From Bacillota bacterium (GTDB lineage Bacteria; Bacillota; Clostridia; Lachnospirales; Lachnospiraceae): 64,000 nt of DNA. The translations under genes and the position numbers were made by a program. The notes under the pieces were generated by a model that saw only the letters and a list, made by a program, of their open reading frames with translations, had not been told where the DNA came from and did no database searches. This document shows positions 42,912 through 51,851 of this stretch, one piece after another. The DNA lies in assembly GCA_023418475.1 (NCBI GenBank), contig JAEZZO010000056.1:1-64000 (forward strand). The letters are read 5' to 3'. Positions within the stretch are counted from its first letter, which is position 1. Each line of letters starts with the position of its first letter.

Positions 42912-43661
42912 TTATTCAGTTATCGTATCCGGTTTTTCTGCTGATTCTTTCTTGGCCAGCTTATTAATATTTTTCCAGAAGATCTTTAAATCTTTATCTT
43001 TTTTCATAGCACTTTCGCTTTTTTTATTTGTCATGTCAATTAAAGTCTTCACATCTTTATCATCATTTCTCCGGTCATAATATTCCTGTGTTGCTTCATC
43101 CATTGTACCTGAGAAAATCTTGTTCTGCTTATTGTCATCCGTTATTACGTAAAACTTTGATAAACCAGGTGCCGGAGTCTTTATTCCGGTAAATGTTATC
43201 TCATGATATACATAAACGATATAAGTACCTTCCTCATATCCTTTTTTCACATATGTCTTAATTTTGCTGTAGGATTCGATATACTGCGTTTTCTTTTTCA
43301 ATTCATCCTTCGTGTCTGCCTTGGACGGATCACTTAATAATTTCTGGATTGCTTTCACATTGTGGTTATCCTTGGCTTTATAAAAATCTTTAAAAAGCTG
43401 TTTTATCTCCGGATTAGTATCCTGTTCTATATCGTATACCGGCAATGGCGTTGGAGAAGGAAGTGGTGCAGGTGTTGCAGTGATTGCAAAACTACTGATA
43501 TCATTACCTGCTTTCACATCAGACGAAGCTACTTCCTGTGCACTTTTCTCGTCTATGTTCTGTGCACTTGTTTTGTCATGATTTATGGAAATTGTCAGCA
43601 AACCGATTCCCAATGTACAAATCACAGTTAGAAGTATTATTTTTTTATATTTCAGATTCAT
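42912..43661 (-). CDS. Membrane-anchored extracytoplasmic protein, NTF2-like region
   Basis: A 249-residue protein with an N-terminal signal anchor (about residues 7-24), a Ser/Ala/Asp-rich spacer and a proline-rich hinge (TPAPLPSPTPLP, about 60-75). The globular part (about 85-200) begins QLFKDFYKAKDNHNVKAIQKLLSD and has alternating beta strands, as in NTF2-like/SnoaL folds common in Clostridia. The C-terminus is lysine-rich. GAGGCGATACT precedes the ATG at 43661. The function is unknown. No catalytic residues are apparent. Confidence 0.7.
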   Translation of the reverse strand: MNLKYKKIILLTVICTLGIGLLTISINHDKTSAQNIDEKSAQEVASSDVKAGNDISSFAITATPAPLPSPTPLPVYDIEQDTNPEIKQLFKDFYKAKDNHNVKAIQKLLSDPSKADTKDELKKKTQYIESYSKIKTYVKKGYEEGTYIVYVYHEITFTGIKTPAPGLSKFYVITDDNKQNKIFSGTMDEATQEYYDRRNDDKDVKTLIDMTNKKSESAMKKDKDLKIFWKNINKLAKKESAEKPDTITE

Positions 43662-43888
43662 AGTATCGCCTCTTTTACTAATAGATTTTTCTTTTATTTT
43701 ATATGTACTGCTCCATTTTACCAAAGGAGGATAAAAAAATCAATCTAATTATTTCATCTTTTTGTAACATATTTTAACATTTATGTAACATTTAGTTTGG
43801 CAACAAATTTAATAAGAATATAATTATACATTCAAAGATATTATAAGTATAATGGAATTACATACTAACCCTAGAAAGAAGGCAGATT

Positions 43889-44680
43889 ATGAAACCAAGT
43901 ATAAGTCAGCAAATCAAGCAATTGGAAAAGAAGGAACAGTTATTTTTAAATAAACCGGAAAACCCGCTCATTAAGTCCACGTTTCGCCCAATGGCGGACA
44001 AAATACAGGATATTATTCCTGATAAGCTGGTTTCCACCCTGGATAGTGTATTTTATAAAGGATTTTTGCTGGTATTCGAAAAAGGATCTCCTTATATTGA
44101 AAAAACATATTCGAGAGATAAGATCGAAACTGATTTCGACATTAATAATTATGCCATAGAAAATCATTATAATAAGCGTTATATAAAAAGAATGGATAAG
44201 CCCTCGAAGCAAGCCGCTTTGTTAAACTCTTCCTTTTCTGCATTGGAAGGCGGTATTCTTGGAATCCTTGGAATTGGCCTGCCGGATATCCCTTTATTTC
44301 TTTCTGTAATTATCAAAACAATATATGAAGTGGCTTTGAGTTATGGTTTTTCGTACACTACCAGTGAAGAAGAAGCATATATTCTTCTCTTGATCAGTGC
44401 CGCTACAGCAAGCGGCGATAGGCAGAAGGAATACGACCGACAGCTGGAGGAATTAGGGGTTAAAATTGATCATGCTATAGAAATAAAAACAGAGCAGGAC
44501 TTATATCTGAAAGCTGCTTCAAAGACTTTATCAGATGCTCTTCTGACTGCCAAATTCATTCAGGGGATTCCCTTGGTTGGAATAGTTGGCGGTGCAGTTA
44601 ATTATGCAGTGATTAACAAAATTAGCTATTATGCACGTATGAAATACAAAAAAAGATATTTGCGAAAGAAATTATTATAA
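43889..44680 (+). CDS. EcsC-family protein
   Basis: A 263-residue protein with the EcsC-family core SALEGGILGILGIGLPDIPLFLSVIIKTIYEVALSYGFSY at about residues 112-151, containing a hydrophobic, glycine-rich membrane-associated segment, and a second glycine-rich stretch near the end (LVGIVGGAVNYAVI). Family members are linked to the Ecs ABC system in Bacillus, but a precise role is unknown and no ecsAB genes are here. AAGG precedes the ATG. It stands alone, divergent from the membrane-anchored unknown protein. Confidence 0.85.
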   Translation: MKPSISQQIKQLEKKEQLFLNKPENPLIKSTFRPMADKIQDIIPDKLVSTLDSVFYKGFLLVFEKGSPYIEKTYSRDKIETDFDINNYAIENHYNKRYIKRMDKPSKQAALLNSSFSALEGGILGILGIGLPDIPLFLSVIIKTIYEVALSYGFSYTTSEEEAYILLLISAATASGDRQKEYDRQLEELGVKIDHAIEIKTEQDLYLKAASKTLSDALLTAKFIQGIPLVGIVGGAVNYAVINKISYYARMKYKKRYLRKKLL

Positions 44681-44814
44681 TTTTAATTATCAAATATTAT
44701 TAGCTCCGGCAATAACATCGTAAGTAGCAGCTAATCATACATGTTTCTTTTACAAAGCACATTTTTTATTAATTCTGACAGGCCGTATATGTACATTGTT
44801 TTACATACAATGAA

Positions 44815-44905
44815 ATAAGGGTATCCTTAATGCTATTCCTGATTTCCTATGAAATACTGAATTAAAGTATAAGAAAGTGCAGTGAATCGGTAAGTATACC
44901 CTTAT
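44815..44905. repeat. 91-bp palindromic intergenic element
   Basis: The arms ATAAGGGTATCCTTA (44815-44829) and TAAGTATACCCTTAT (44891-44905) are complementary at 14 of 15 positions. It lies in the 380-bp gap between convergent ecsC-like and alcohol dehydrogenase genes. Another small hairpin (ATTGT...ACAAT) lies just to the left. The rest of the gap shows no gene. Confidence 0.5.
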
Positions 44906-45060
44906 CTGTGAATAAAATAATGCATCCATTTTTATTATCAAACTATAATCTGTTTACTTTTGTATCTGTTATTTCAGTCTCGGCTAATTTTTATATCGAT
45001 TTATTTTGTATCTCTTTATTTATAATAGCACCTTTTACTTCGTTTCCTCTTTTCACTCAT

Positions 45061-46230
45061 TTATTGATAAGATGCCTCATAAATTGCAATACATTCCTCT
45101 AAGGATACCTTCATCGGATCCACTTCAAAGAGTCCTCCCATGGTTTCAAATGCATTTTTCGCCAATGTCGGCAGTTCTTCCTTCGTGATCCCATATTCGG
45201 ACATTTTAAGATGATCAACATTACAGGACTTCTGAAGCTTTAACAGCATCTCTACAAAATCCATCGGATCCTTTGCATCCATCTTGCCCATAGTTTTTGC
45301 CATTGTTATCAATCGCTCATCGCAGGCATGCTTTCTTGCAAAGAATGAATAATATTCCTTACTGATCATAATTAAGCCTGCGCCATGGGGAAGTTTCGGA
45401 TGAAACGCACTCATCGCATGTTCCATAGAATGCTCTGAAGTACATCCGGATGTAGACTCCACCATACCCGCCAGAGTGTTTCCTAGAGCAACCCTTTCTC
45501 TTGCCTCCACGTCTGCTCCATTTTTCACTGCGGAGGGTAGGTTACCAGCGATCAGCTCAATTGCTTTCAAACTATAGATATCACTCATCGTATTGGCAGT
45601 ACGGTTAATATAACCTTCCGTACTGTGAAATAAAGCATCAAATCCCTGGTATGCCGTAAGATGAGCAGGAACAGTTGTCATAAGTTCCGGGTCTATTACC
45701 GACAGTACAGGAAATGTTTTCTCATAACCAAATCCAATCTTTTCATTCGTATCTTCCTTCGTTGTAACTGTCCATGGATCTGCTTCGGTACCGGTGCCTG
45801 CCGTTGTTGTGATTGCAACAATCGGCAGAGGATCCTTCGGTACAGGAAGTCCCATTCCGCTGCCGCCTCCTACATAATCCCAATAGTCTCCTTCATTAGT
45901 TGCCATAACTGCGATTGCCTTTGCAGCATCGATACTGCTGCCACCACCAAGTCCTACTACAAAATCACATTCTTCCTGTTTCGCAAATGCCGCACCTTCC
46001 ATCACATGACTTTTAATTGGATTAGGCAGTATCTTATCAAATACGACGGTCTGTACTCCTGCCAGTTGAAGCTCATTCTCCACTTTCTGCAGATATCCGT
46101 TATCTCTCATTGATTTTCCGGATGAAATTACAATCAGAGCTTTCTTGCCTGGAAGCTTCTCGCTATGGAGTTCATTAATTTTACCTCTTCCAAATAATAA
46201 TTTTGTTGGGATATAATAGTTAAAATTCAT
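45061..46230 (-). CDS. Iron-containing alcohol dehydrogenase
   Basis: A 389-residue group III alcohol dehydrogenase. NAD(P) binding is indicated by GLGGGSSIDAAKAIA (about 94-108), followed by ITTTAGTGTEADPWTV. The metal histidines lie in FDALFHSTEGYI (about 197) and in HSMEHAMSAFHPKLPHGAGLIM (about 265-286). The family includes butanol and 1,2-propanediol dehydrogenases; the natural substrate cannot be told from the sequence. GAGGAGG precedes the ATG. It is monocistronic and fits fermentative metabolism. Confidence 0.92.
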   Translation of the reverse strand: MNFNYYIPTKLLFGRGKINELHSEKLPGKKALIVISSGKSMRDNGYLQKVENELQLAGVQTVVFDKILPNPIKSHVMEGAAFAKQEECDFVVGLGGGSSIDAAKAIAVMATNEGDYWDYVGGGSGMGLPVPKDPLPIVAITTTAGTGTEADPWTVTTKEDTNEKIGFGYEKTFPVLSVIDPELMTTVPAHLTAYQGFDALFHSTEGYINRTANTMSDIYSLKAIELIAGNLPSAVKNGADVEARERVALGNTLAGMVESTSGCTSEHSMEHAMSAFHPKLPHGAGLIMISKEYYSFFARKHACDERLITMAKTMGKMDAKDPMDFVEMLLKLQKSCNVDHLKMSEYGITKEELPTLAKNAFETMGGLFEVDPMKVSLEECIAIYEASYQ

Positions 46231-46391
46231 TTTCTTTCCTCCTCATTCTCCTGATAGCCGTAGCATGTTTCTGATTAAACTATATCCCTTAGAGTTAACT
46301 CAAAGTCAATGACTATTTACTTTTTTCGGATTATTTTACGGACAAATTCTGAGCAAAATATAACATTGATATAATAGTATGTATAAAAAAC

Positions 46392-46420
46392 TTTACTTTA
46401 TAGTTTTTATAGTATATAAT
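46392..46420 (+). promoter_or_regulatory. Promoter of tRNA-Arg
   Basis: TTTACT (46392-46397), 17 nt, TATAAT (46415-46420). The -10 is perfect, and transcription would start about 30 nt before the tRNA. Confidence 0.7.
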
Positions 46421-46455
46421 TATGAAGTCTTAAGTTTAACACTTATATGAGATAT

Positions 46456-46528
46456 GCACCTGTAGCTCAGTGGATAGAGCGTTCGCCTCCGGAGCGAAAG
46501 GCCGCTGGTTCAAATCCAGTCAGGTGCA
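46456..46528 (+). tRNA. tRNA-Arg (anticodon CCG)
   Basis: The 73-nt cloverleaf is complete: acceptor GCACCTG/CAGGTGC with discriminator A, D arm GCTC...GAGC, anticodon stem TTCGC/GCGAA with loop CTCCGGA (anticodon CCG, reading CGG), variable loop AGGCC, and T arm GCTGG-TTCAAAT-CCAGT with one G-T pair. CCA is not encoded. It is a single tRNA gene with its own promoter and terminator. Confidence 0.97.
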
Positions 46529-46530
46529 TC

Positions 46531-46561
46531 AAAAGGACATCCTGAAATGGATGTCCTTTTT
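46531..46561 (+). terminator. Terminator of tRNA-Arg
   Basis: AAAAGGACATCC (46531-46542) and GGATGTCCTTTTT (46549-46561) form a strong hairpin with a T-tail, starting 2 nt after the tRNA. The following 220 bp up to the MerR gene show no gene with a start signal. Confidence 0.92.
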
Positions 46562-46785
46562 AATAAATGAAATTACAGATAATATACTGCAAAAAATTTA
46601 TGATATTCGGTACAGTTGATATAGAAAGTGGTAAGACTATGATTTAGTAGCACCAGAAAACTGTTCTTATATAAAAAAGGTTATAGAGTTCTCATCCTGG
46701 GTAAGTACGTAGGAAGCAGTATGAAAGATGGATTAAAAGAAAAGTATAAAACAAACATCATAAAGTGTTGTATTTACCCTCTTTT

Positions 46786-47610
46786 TCATATAGAATAGCT
46801 TACTTCAATCGTAATCTGCGTAACATACTCTGTGTCACTTCTTAATGCAGTATTATCTAGTAAGCTTTCTTCATATGAAAACCCACGCATATGCAATTTA
46901 TTTTTATTGCAAAAGTTAATAAGCTGTTTATACGTATTCGCCATCGTCTCATAATTTCCGCAATGATACGCTACCGCATATAAACCTTTTGGCTTAATTT
47001 TGTTGGAAAGACTACTATCCTTCGTCCTCACAAAGAAATACGAATTATTAAGATAATTTCCTTTTTTAATATTTACCAAACTCAACATGGTTCCTGTAAA
47101 TGAGGTGTGCTTTGATAATGTTTTATTTGAAAAATTACTAAATGCTGACATCCAGTTAATATAGTCCTGCATGTTTTCCTCTATGAGAAGATCACTTCGG
47201 ATGAGGTATTCCTCATCCTGCTCTTCCAGCGTTATTTCTTCTGGATTTACATGCAGTCCTTTATTTGTAAATATAATGGTCTCTTCCAGTAAATGTTTCA
47301 TACGGTTCAGTTTTTCAATTTTACTATCAATCTCGATTATTTTCTTTTCTGATAAATCTATTAAACGCTCAGGCGTTCTCTCATCCAGGTATTCCTTGAT
47401 CTGCTTTAGCGGAACATCAAGTTCCTTTAACATGGTTATAATAAGAAAAACATTTATTTGATTAAGATCATAATAGCGGTATCCGTTTTTATTAATAATC
47501 GCAGGCTGAAATAGTCCTATCTCATCATAATGAAATAGAGTTCTCTTATTTACCTGGCATATTTTTGCGAATTCTCCTGTTGTAAAATAGCTTCTTACAT
47601 TTTCCGACAT
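46786..47610 (-). CDS. MerR-family regulator of the adjacent ABC exporter
   Basis: A 274-residue MerR regulator of the BmrR type. The N-terminal winged helix reads FTTGEFAKICQVNKRTLFHYDEIGLFQP...GYRYYDLNQ. A long dimerisation helix follows (about 80-120), and the C-terminal 130 residues resemble a GyrI-like effector domain for small molecules. GAGGAG precedes the ATG. It is divergent from the ABC exporter genes, whose promoter has the 19-nt spacer activated by MerR proteins, so it probably switches on the exporter when it binds a drug. Confidence 0.9.
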   Translation of the reverse strand: MSENVRSYFTTGEFAKICQVNKRTLFHYDEIGLFQPAIINKNGYRYYDLNQINVFLIITMLKELDVPLKQIKEYLDERTPERLIDLSEKKIIEIDSKIEKLNRMKHLLEETIIFTNKGLHVNPEEITLEEQDEEYLIRSDLLIEENMQDYINWMSAFSNFSNKTLSKHTSFTGTMLSLVNIKKGNYLNNSYFFVRTKDSSLSNKIKPKGLYAVAYHCGNYETMANTYKQLINFCNKNKLHMRGFSYEESLLDNTALRSDTEYVTQITIEVSYSI

Positions 47611-47627
47611 ATATTTTTAATCTCCTC

Positions 47628-47658
47628 TTGACTATCCGGTTACGTTATACCTTATGAT
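47628..47658 (+). promoter_or_regulatory. MerR-type promoter of the ABC exporter operon
   Basis: TTGACT (47628-47633) and TATGAT (47653-47658) are separated by 19 nt, the overlong spacer typical of MerR-activated promoters. The spacer contains the partial dyad GGTTACGTTATACC. Confidence 0.75.
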
Positions 47659-47696
47659 ATATCAGGTAATACAAAAAATCAAGTTAGGAGATCAAT

Positions 47697-49439
47697 ATGC
47701 GAAAACTGCTTCCGTTTTTAAAACCTTATAAAACAGCCCTTATGGGTGTATTATTACTCACATTTTCACTAACTCTTGGTACATTATACCTTCCCACCCT
47801 CACTGCTGACATTGTTAACAACGGTGTCATCAAAGGGGATATTACTTTTATCATCAAAACCGGATTCGTTATGATGTTGATTTCTGCTCTGACAGGCGCG
47901 GTTACCGTCTGGAATAACCATTTAACCACAAGCTTATCGACCAGATTAGCCCGGGATATTCGAGAGGCAGTGTTTGTAAAGTCACAATCCCTCTCTGTCT
48001 GTGATTTTAACAAGATTGGTACGGCTAGTTTGATTACAAGAGCTACTAGTGATGTCACCTTAATTGGTGACACAATACTTATGTTTATACTAATGCTATT
48101 ACCTGCACCGGTAATGGCTATCGGCGGTTTGTTCCTTGCATTTTCAAAGGACAGGATTCTTGCACTAATTATTGTTGCCTCTACGGCACTTTTCCTGCTC
48201 CTCGCTGCTCTGTTGGGAAAAAGAGTAATCCCCTTGTTCAAACTGTTTCAGAGCAAAATGGACAATATTAATCGAACCCTTCGGGAAACTTTACTCGGGG
48301 TTCGTGTGATTCGAGCCTTTCATCGGGAAACCTATGAAAAAGACAAAGTTGATGCAGCATCTTTCGATTATGCGAATAATGCTATCAAAATCAATAAAAT
48401 TCTTGCAATTCTACAGCCTATTGCAATGATGATTATCAATATGGGAATTATTGGGATTCTTTGGCTTGGAGGTATTCGAGCAGCTGACGGTGCTGTACAA
48501 ATCGGAGATATCATGGCTATGGTTGAATACTGTTTTCTAATACTGATATTTCTAATAATGGGTGTCCTAATGTTTATATACCTTCCGCGTGCTCAGGCAT
48601 GTGCCGACCGAATAAATGAGGTACTTCTATTACCTTCTGAAATCACAGATCAGGCAACATCTGGTTCTTACGGAAAAGAATATGCGCATCTGGAATTTCG
48701 AAATGTAACCTTCCAATATCCGGATGCAGAACAACCGGTATTAAGCAATTTGAACTTCGAAGCAAAATCCGGAGAAGTTACTGCAATAATCGGTGGAACC
48801 GGTGCAGGGAAATCGACCGTGGCAAATCTAATTCTACGTTTTTTCGAAATACAAAACGGCAGCATTCTGATGGATGGTTTAGATATTCGCGATATTTCCC
48901 AAAAAGAGTTACGCGATAAAATCGGTTATGTTCCTCAAAAGACCTTTCTTTTTAGTGGTACTGTCTCAGATAACATTAGGTATGGTATGGAAAATGCTTT
49001 ACAGGAACAGCTCGAAAAAGCCGCCCAAGTAGCGCAGGCTCATGAATTTATTCGTGAAATGGAACAGGGATATTCTTCCCATATAGAACAAGGCGGAAAC
49101 AACCTGTCGGGCGGACAAAAACAACGTCTCGCAATTGCCCGCGCGTTGCTTCGGAAGCCCGAACTATATATCTTTGATGATAGCTTTTCCGCTCTTGACT
49201 TTAATACCGATGCAAAATTAAGAAGTGCTCTCCGGAAGGAAACCGGTGCTTCCACGGTTATCATAATCGCACAGCGTGTCAGCACCATAATGGATGCCGA
49301 CCGGATTATTGTATTAGAGGACGGAAAAATAGCCGGTATTGGGAAGCATACAGACTTATTGAATAATTGTACTCTTTATAGACAAATAGCGGAATCACAA
49401 CTCAGTGAAGAAGAGTTAACTAATCCAGGGACAAACTAA
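47697..49439 (+). CDS. ABC exporter half-transporter with degenerate ATP site
   Basis: A 580-residue fusion of a six-helix membrane domain (about 1-310) and an ATPase domain (about 330-570). Walker A is GGTGAGKST and the signature LSGGQKQR. The Walker B region reads YIFDDSFSALD with Asp in place of the catalytic Glu, and the switch His is replaced by Gln (IIAQRVSTI). These are the marks of the inactive half of heterodimeric exporters such as LmrCD, BmrCD or TM287/288. TAGGAG precedes the ATG. The partner gene follows by 26 nt. Multidrug or peptide export is inferred. Confidence 0.93.
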   Translation: MRKLLPFLKPYKTALMGVLLLTFSLTLGTLYLPTLTADIVNNGVIKGDITFIIKTGFVMMLISALTGAVTVWNNHLTTSLSTRLARDIREAVFVKSQSLSVCDFNKIGTASLITRATSDVTLIGDTILMFILMLLPAPVMAIGGLFLAFSKDRILALIIVASTALFLLLAALLGKRVIPLFKLFQSKMDNINRTLRETLLGVRVIRAFHRETYEKDKVDAASFDYANNAIKINKILAILQPIAMMIINMGIIGILWLGGIRAADGAVQIGDIMAMVEYCFLILIFLIMGVLMFIYLPRAQACADRINEVLLLPSEITDQATSGSYGKEYAHLEFRNVTFQYPDAEQPVLSNLNFEAKSGEVTAIIGGTGAGKSTVANLILRFFEIQNGSILMDGLDIRDISQKELRDKIGYVPQKTFLFSGTVSDNIRYGMENALQEQLEKAAQVAQAHEFIREMEQGYSSHIEQGGNNLSGGQKQRLAIARALLRKPELYIFDDSFSALDFNTDAKLRSALRKETGASTVIIIAQRVSTIMDADRIIVLEDGKIAGIGKHTDLLNNCTLYRQIAESQLSEEELTNPGTN

Positions 49440-49465
49440 AAATACGCACAGGAACGAGGAAAAAT

Positions 49466-51307
49466 ATGGACGAAAATATAAATCAGGAAAGAGATACCTA
49501 TGGTATCGGTGTAGAGGATTCCATCGACAGAGCCAAAAATTTAAAAGCAACAATTTTGCGATTATTAAAATACCTTTCGAAGCAGAAGGTTAAACTTTTC
49601 ACCATTTTGCTAACTGTACTGGCCGGTTCTGCGTTTTCTCTTGCTGCGCCTCTGGTAATGGGAAAGGTAATTGATCAGTTGAGTAAAGGGATAAAAGCTT
49701 CCTTAATAAACGGTGTAAAATATCATATGAATTTCAACACAATTGGCAAAAGCATTCTCTTGCTTCTGATTACATATATTTTTACTTCTTTATTTACCTA
49801 TTTGCAGCAATATCTGATGGCAGGGGTAGCTCAAACTCTCACTCTGGCGTTACGCAAGGAACTGAGTGCGAAGCTAAATTGTTTACCATTAAGCTTCTAC
49901 GATTCCCATAAGAAAGGCGACATATTAAGCCGAGTAACCACCGACCTGGAGAGAGTGGCTGACAGCCTTCAACAAGGACTTATGCAGCTGATATCTTCGT
50001 CGGTAACAATTGTAGCTGCCACCATTATCATGCTGACCATTCATCCTCTTCTTGCGCTGATTACGATAGCTACGCTCCTCTTTTCAATGTTTATTACTAC
50101 CAAAATAGCGCATAAGGTAGAAGGGCATTTTGCGGATAATCAGAAATACTTAGGTGAATTGAACAGTACTATTGAAGAAGCATTTACCGGACAGATAGTA
50201 ATAAAGGCCTTCAGTGGTGAAGAAAAAGCGGTGGAGTCATTTCAAAAAGTAAACAATCAGCTTTGTAATGCAAGCCGACAGGCACAATTTATGGCTTTTT
50301 CCATTGAGCCACTAATCCGGTTTATTGGTAAAATCGGATATGTGGTTGTTGCAGTTGTCGGAAGTATATTTGCAATTCAGGGGACTATGACGATTGGTAA
50401 CATTCAGGCATTTATACAATATGTGGATATGTGTTCCGAACCGATGACACAAATATCCTATATTTTGAACATGCTGCAATCCGCCGTTGCATCAGCAGAA
50501 CGTGTTTTTGAGCTTTTAGATGAGAAGGAAGAAGTACCTGATGCCCCTGATGTAATGATGCTCAATCATGTAAAAGGGGACGTGACATTCGAGCATGTTA
50601 AATTTGGTTACCGCGATGAAGTGATACTAATGAAGGATATAAATCTTCATTTGAACGCCGGTAATACAATAGCTATTGTAGGTCCAACCGGAGCGGGTAA
50701 AACAACTCTTGTAAATCTACTTCTTCGTTTTTATGAAATACAAGACGGAGAAATTACAATTGACGGAGTAAATATTAAGAAATTACGCCGTTCCACTTTG
50801 CGAAAACTGTTTGGAATGGTACTGCAGGATACATGGATATTTCAGGGGAGTATACGGGACAATATTGCTTACGGCAAGCAAGATTCCACTTTAGACGAAA
50901 TCATTCTTGCCGCGAAAGCGGCTCATGCGGATCATTTTATTCGGACTTTACCTCAAGGCTATGAAACTATTGTAAATGAAGATGGCTCCAATTTATCTCA
51001 GGGACAAAAACAATTGCTTACAATTGCAAGAGCTATTCTTTCCAATCCATCCATGTTGATTCTGGACGAAGCGACTTCGAGTGTTGACACCCGAACAGAA
51101 GTTGAAATTCAAAAAGCAATGAAACAGCTGATGCAGGATCGAACAAGCTTTGTAATTGCACACAGATTGTCCACTATCCGTGACGCAGATTTGATTTTAG
51201 TCATGCAAAACGGAACAATCATAGAGCAGGGAACACACCATAAGCTTCTTAATCAAAAGGGGGTTTATGAGAAACTTTATAACAGCCAGTTCACCAGTAA
51301 AAAATGA
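49466..51307 (+). CDS. ABC exporter half-transporter with canonical catalytic site
   Basis: A 613-residue half-transporter: N-terminal extension, six membrane helices (about 40-340) and an ATPase domain (about 365-610). Walker A is VGPTGAGKTT, Walker B ends MLILDEATSSVD with the catalytic Glu, and the switch is FVIAHRLSTI. The signature is LSQGQKQ instead of LSGGQ. That is the expected complement to the first subunit, so one of the two composite ATP sites is canonical and the other degenerate. GAGG precedes the ATG. It ends at a strong terminator. Confidence 0.93.
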   Translation: MDENINQERDTYGIGVEDSIDRAKNLKATILRLLKYLSKQKVKLFTILLTVLAGSAFSLAAPLVMGKVIDQLSKGIKASLINGVKYHMNFNTIGKSILLLLITYIFTSLFTYLQQYLMAGVAQTLTLALRKELSAKLNCLPLSFYDSHKKGDILSRVTTDLERVADSLQQGLMQLISSSVTIVAATIIMLTIHPLLALITIATLLFSMFITTKIAHKVEGHFADNQKYLGELNSTIEEAFTGQIVIKAFSGEEKAVESFQKVNNQLCNASRQAQFMAFSIEPLIRFIGKIGYVVVAVVGSIFAIQGTMTIGNIQAFIQYVDMCSEPMTQISYILNMLQSAVASAERVFELLDEKEEVPDAPDVMMLNHVKGDVTFEHVKFGYRDEVILMKDINLHLNAGNTIAIVGPTGAGKTTLVNLLLRFYEIQDGEITIDGVNIKKLRRSTLRKLFGMVLQDTWIFQGSIRDNIAYGKQDSTLDEIILAAKAAHADHFIRTLPQGYETIVNEDGSNLSQGQKQLLTIARAILSNPSMLILDEATSSVDTRTEVEIQKAMKQLMQDRTSFVIAHRLSTIRDADLILVMQNGTIIEQGTHHKLLNQKGVYEKLYNSQFTSKK

Positions 51308-51418
51308 TAGAGCATTATTAATTCTCCCTGAATACTCTGTTACTGTATAAAGAATAGTTTTATCATATCACTTCATTTTTACTATATACCCAATATCCTA
51401 GCATATTGTTCTTATCAG

Positions 51419-51454
51419 AATAGGGATGATGTTATATGTAGCATCATCCCTATT
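51419..51454 (+). terminator. Terminator of the ABC exporter operon
   Basis: AATAGGGATGATG (51419-51431) and CATCATCCCTATT (51442-51454) form a perfect 13-bp stem, followed by ACTTTG. It lies 112 nt after the stop. Confidence 0.85.
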
Positions 51455-51577
51455 ACTTTGCCAATATTAAATAATCTAACATATTCACAAGAACATCCAT
51501 ACCCTACGTATAAATTTCATTATTAACAGGAAACCAGACAAGAGCAAATTCATATAAATAAAATGAGGTGAATCTAT

Positions 51578-51814
51578 ATGAATTCTTGTGAGCTTGTATC
51601 ATTGGTTACTGCAGTGTCGTGTGCAATTGTAAAATGCGTACCAGAAGATGAAGTTCCTGTCATAGCAGCTATATTTGGACAAATTGCATCTACACTTGCT
51701 ACTATAACAGTGCAGGAAGAAGCGAATAAGCCTAAAAAAGCAGTTCCTGGTGTAGATATAACGCCTGATACGCAACTTATTACGGAGAACACAAACCCAA
51801 CGCTTTTCGTATAG
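51578..51814 (+). CDS. Small DUF6774-like protein
   Basis: A 78-residue protein beginning MNSCELVSLVTAVSCAIVKCVPEDEVPVIA. The N-terminal 50 residues form two helices with three cysteines (positions 4, 15 and 20) and resemble the DUF6774 family of short Clostridial proteins, as I recall it. The tail is hydrophilic with several Thr and Pro. GAGGTGAATCT precedes the ATG, so expression is likely. No role is known. It stands alone between the ABC operon terminator and the convergent DUF5688 gene. Confidence 0.65.
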   Translation: MNSCELVSLVTAVSCAIVKCVPEDEVPVIAAIFGQIASTLATITVQEEANKPKKAVPGVDITPDTQLITENTNPTLFV

Positions 51815-51851
51815 AAAAGATAACTATAGTCATACTACATAAATTTATATA

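Noticed and set aside
46600..46785. A possible gene remnant (frames encoding KKGYRVLILGKYVGS and similar) between tRNA-Arg and the MerR gene
   Set aside because: Short, without a start signal, in two frames, and without a family I can name. Integration next to the tRNA was considered, but no direct repeat of the tRNA 3' end was seen.
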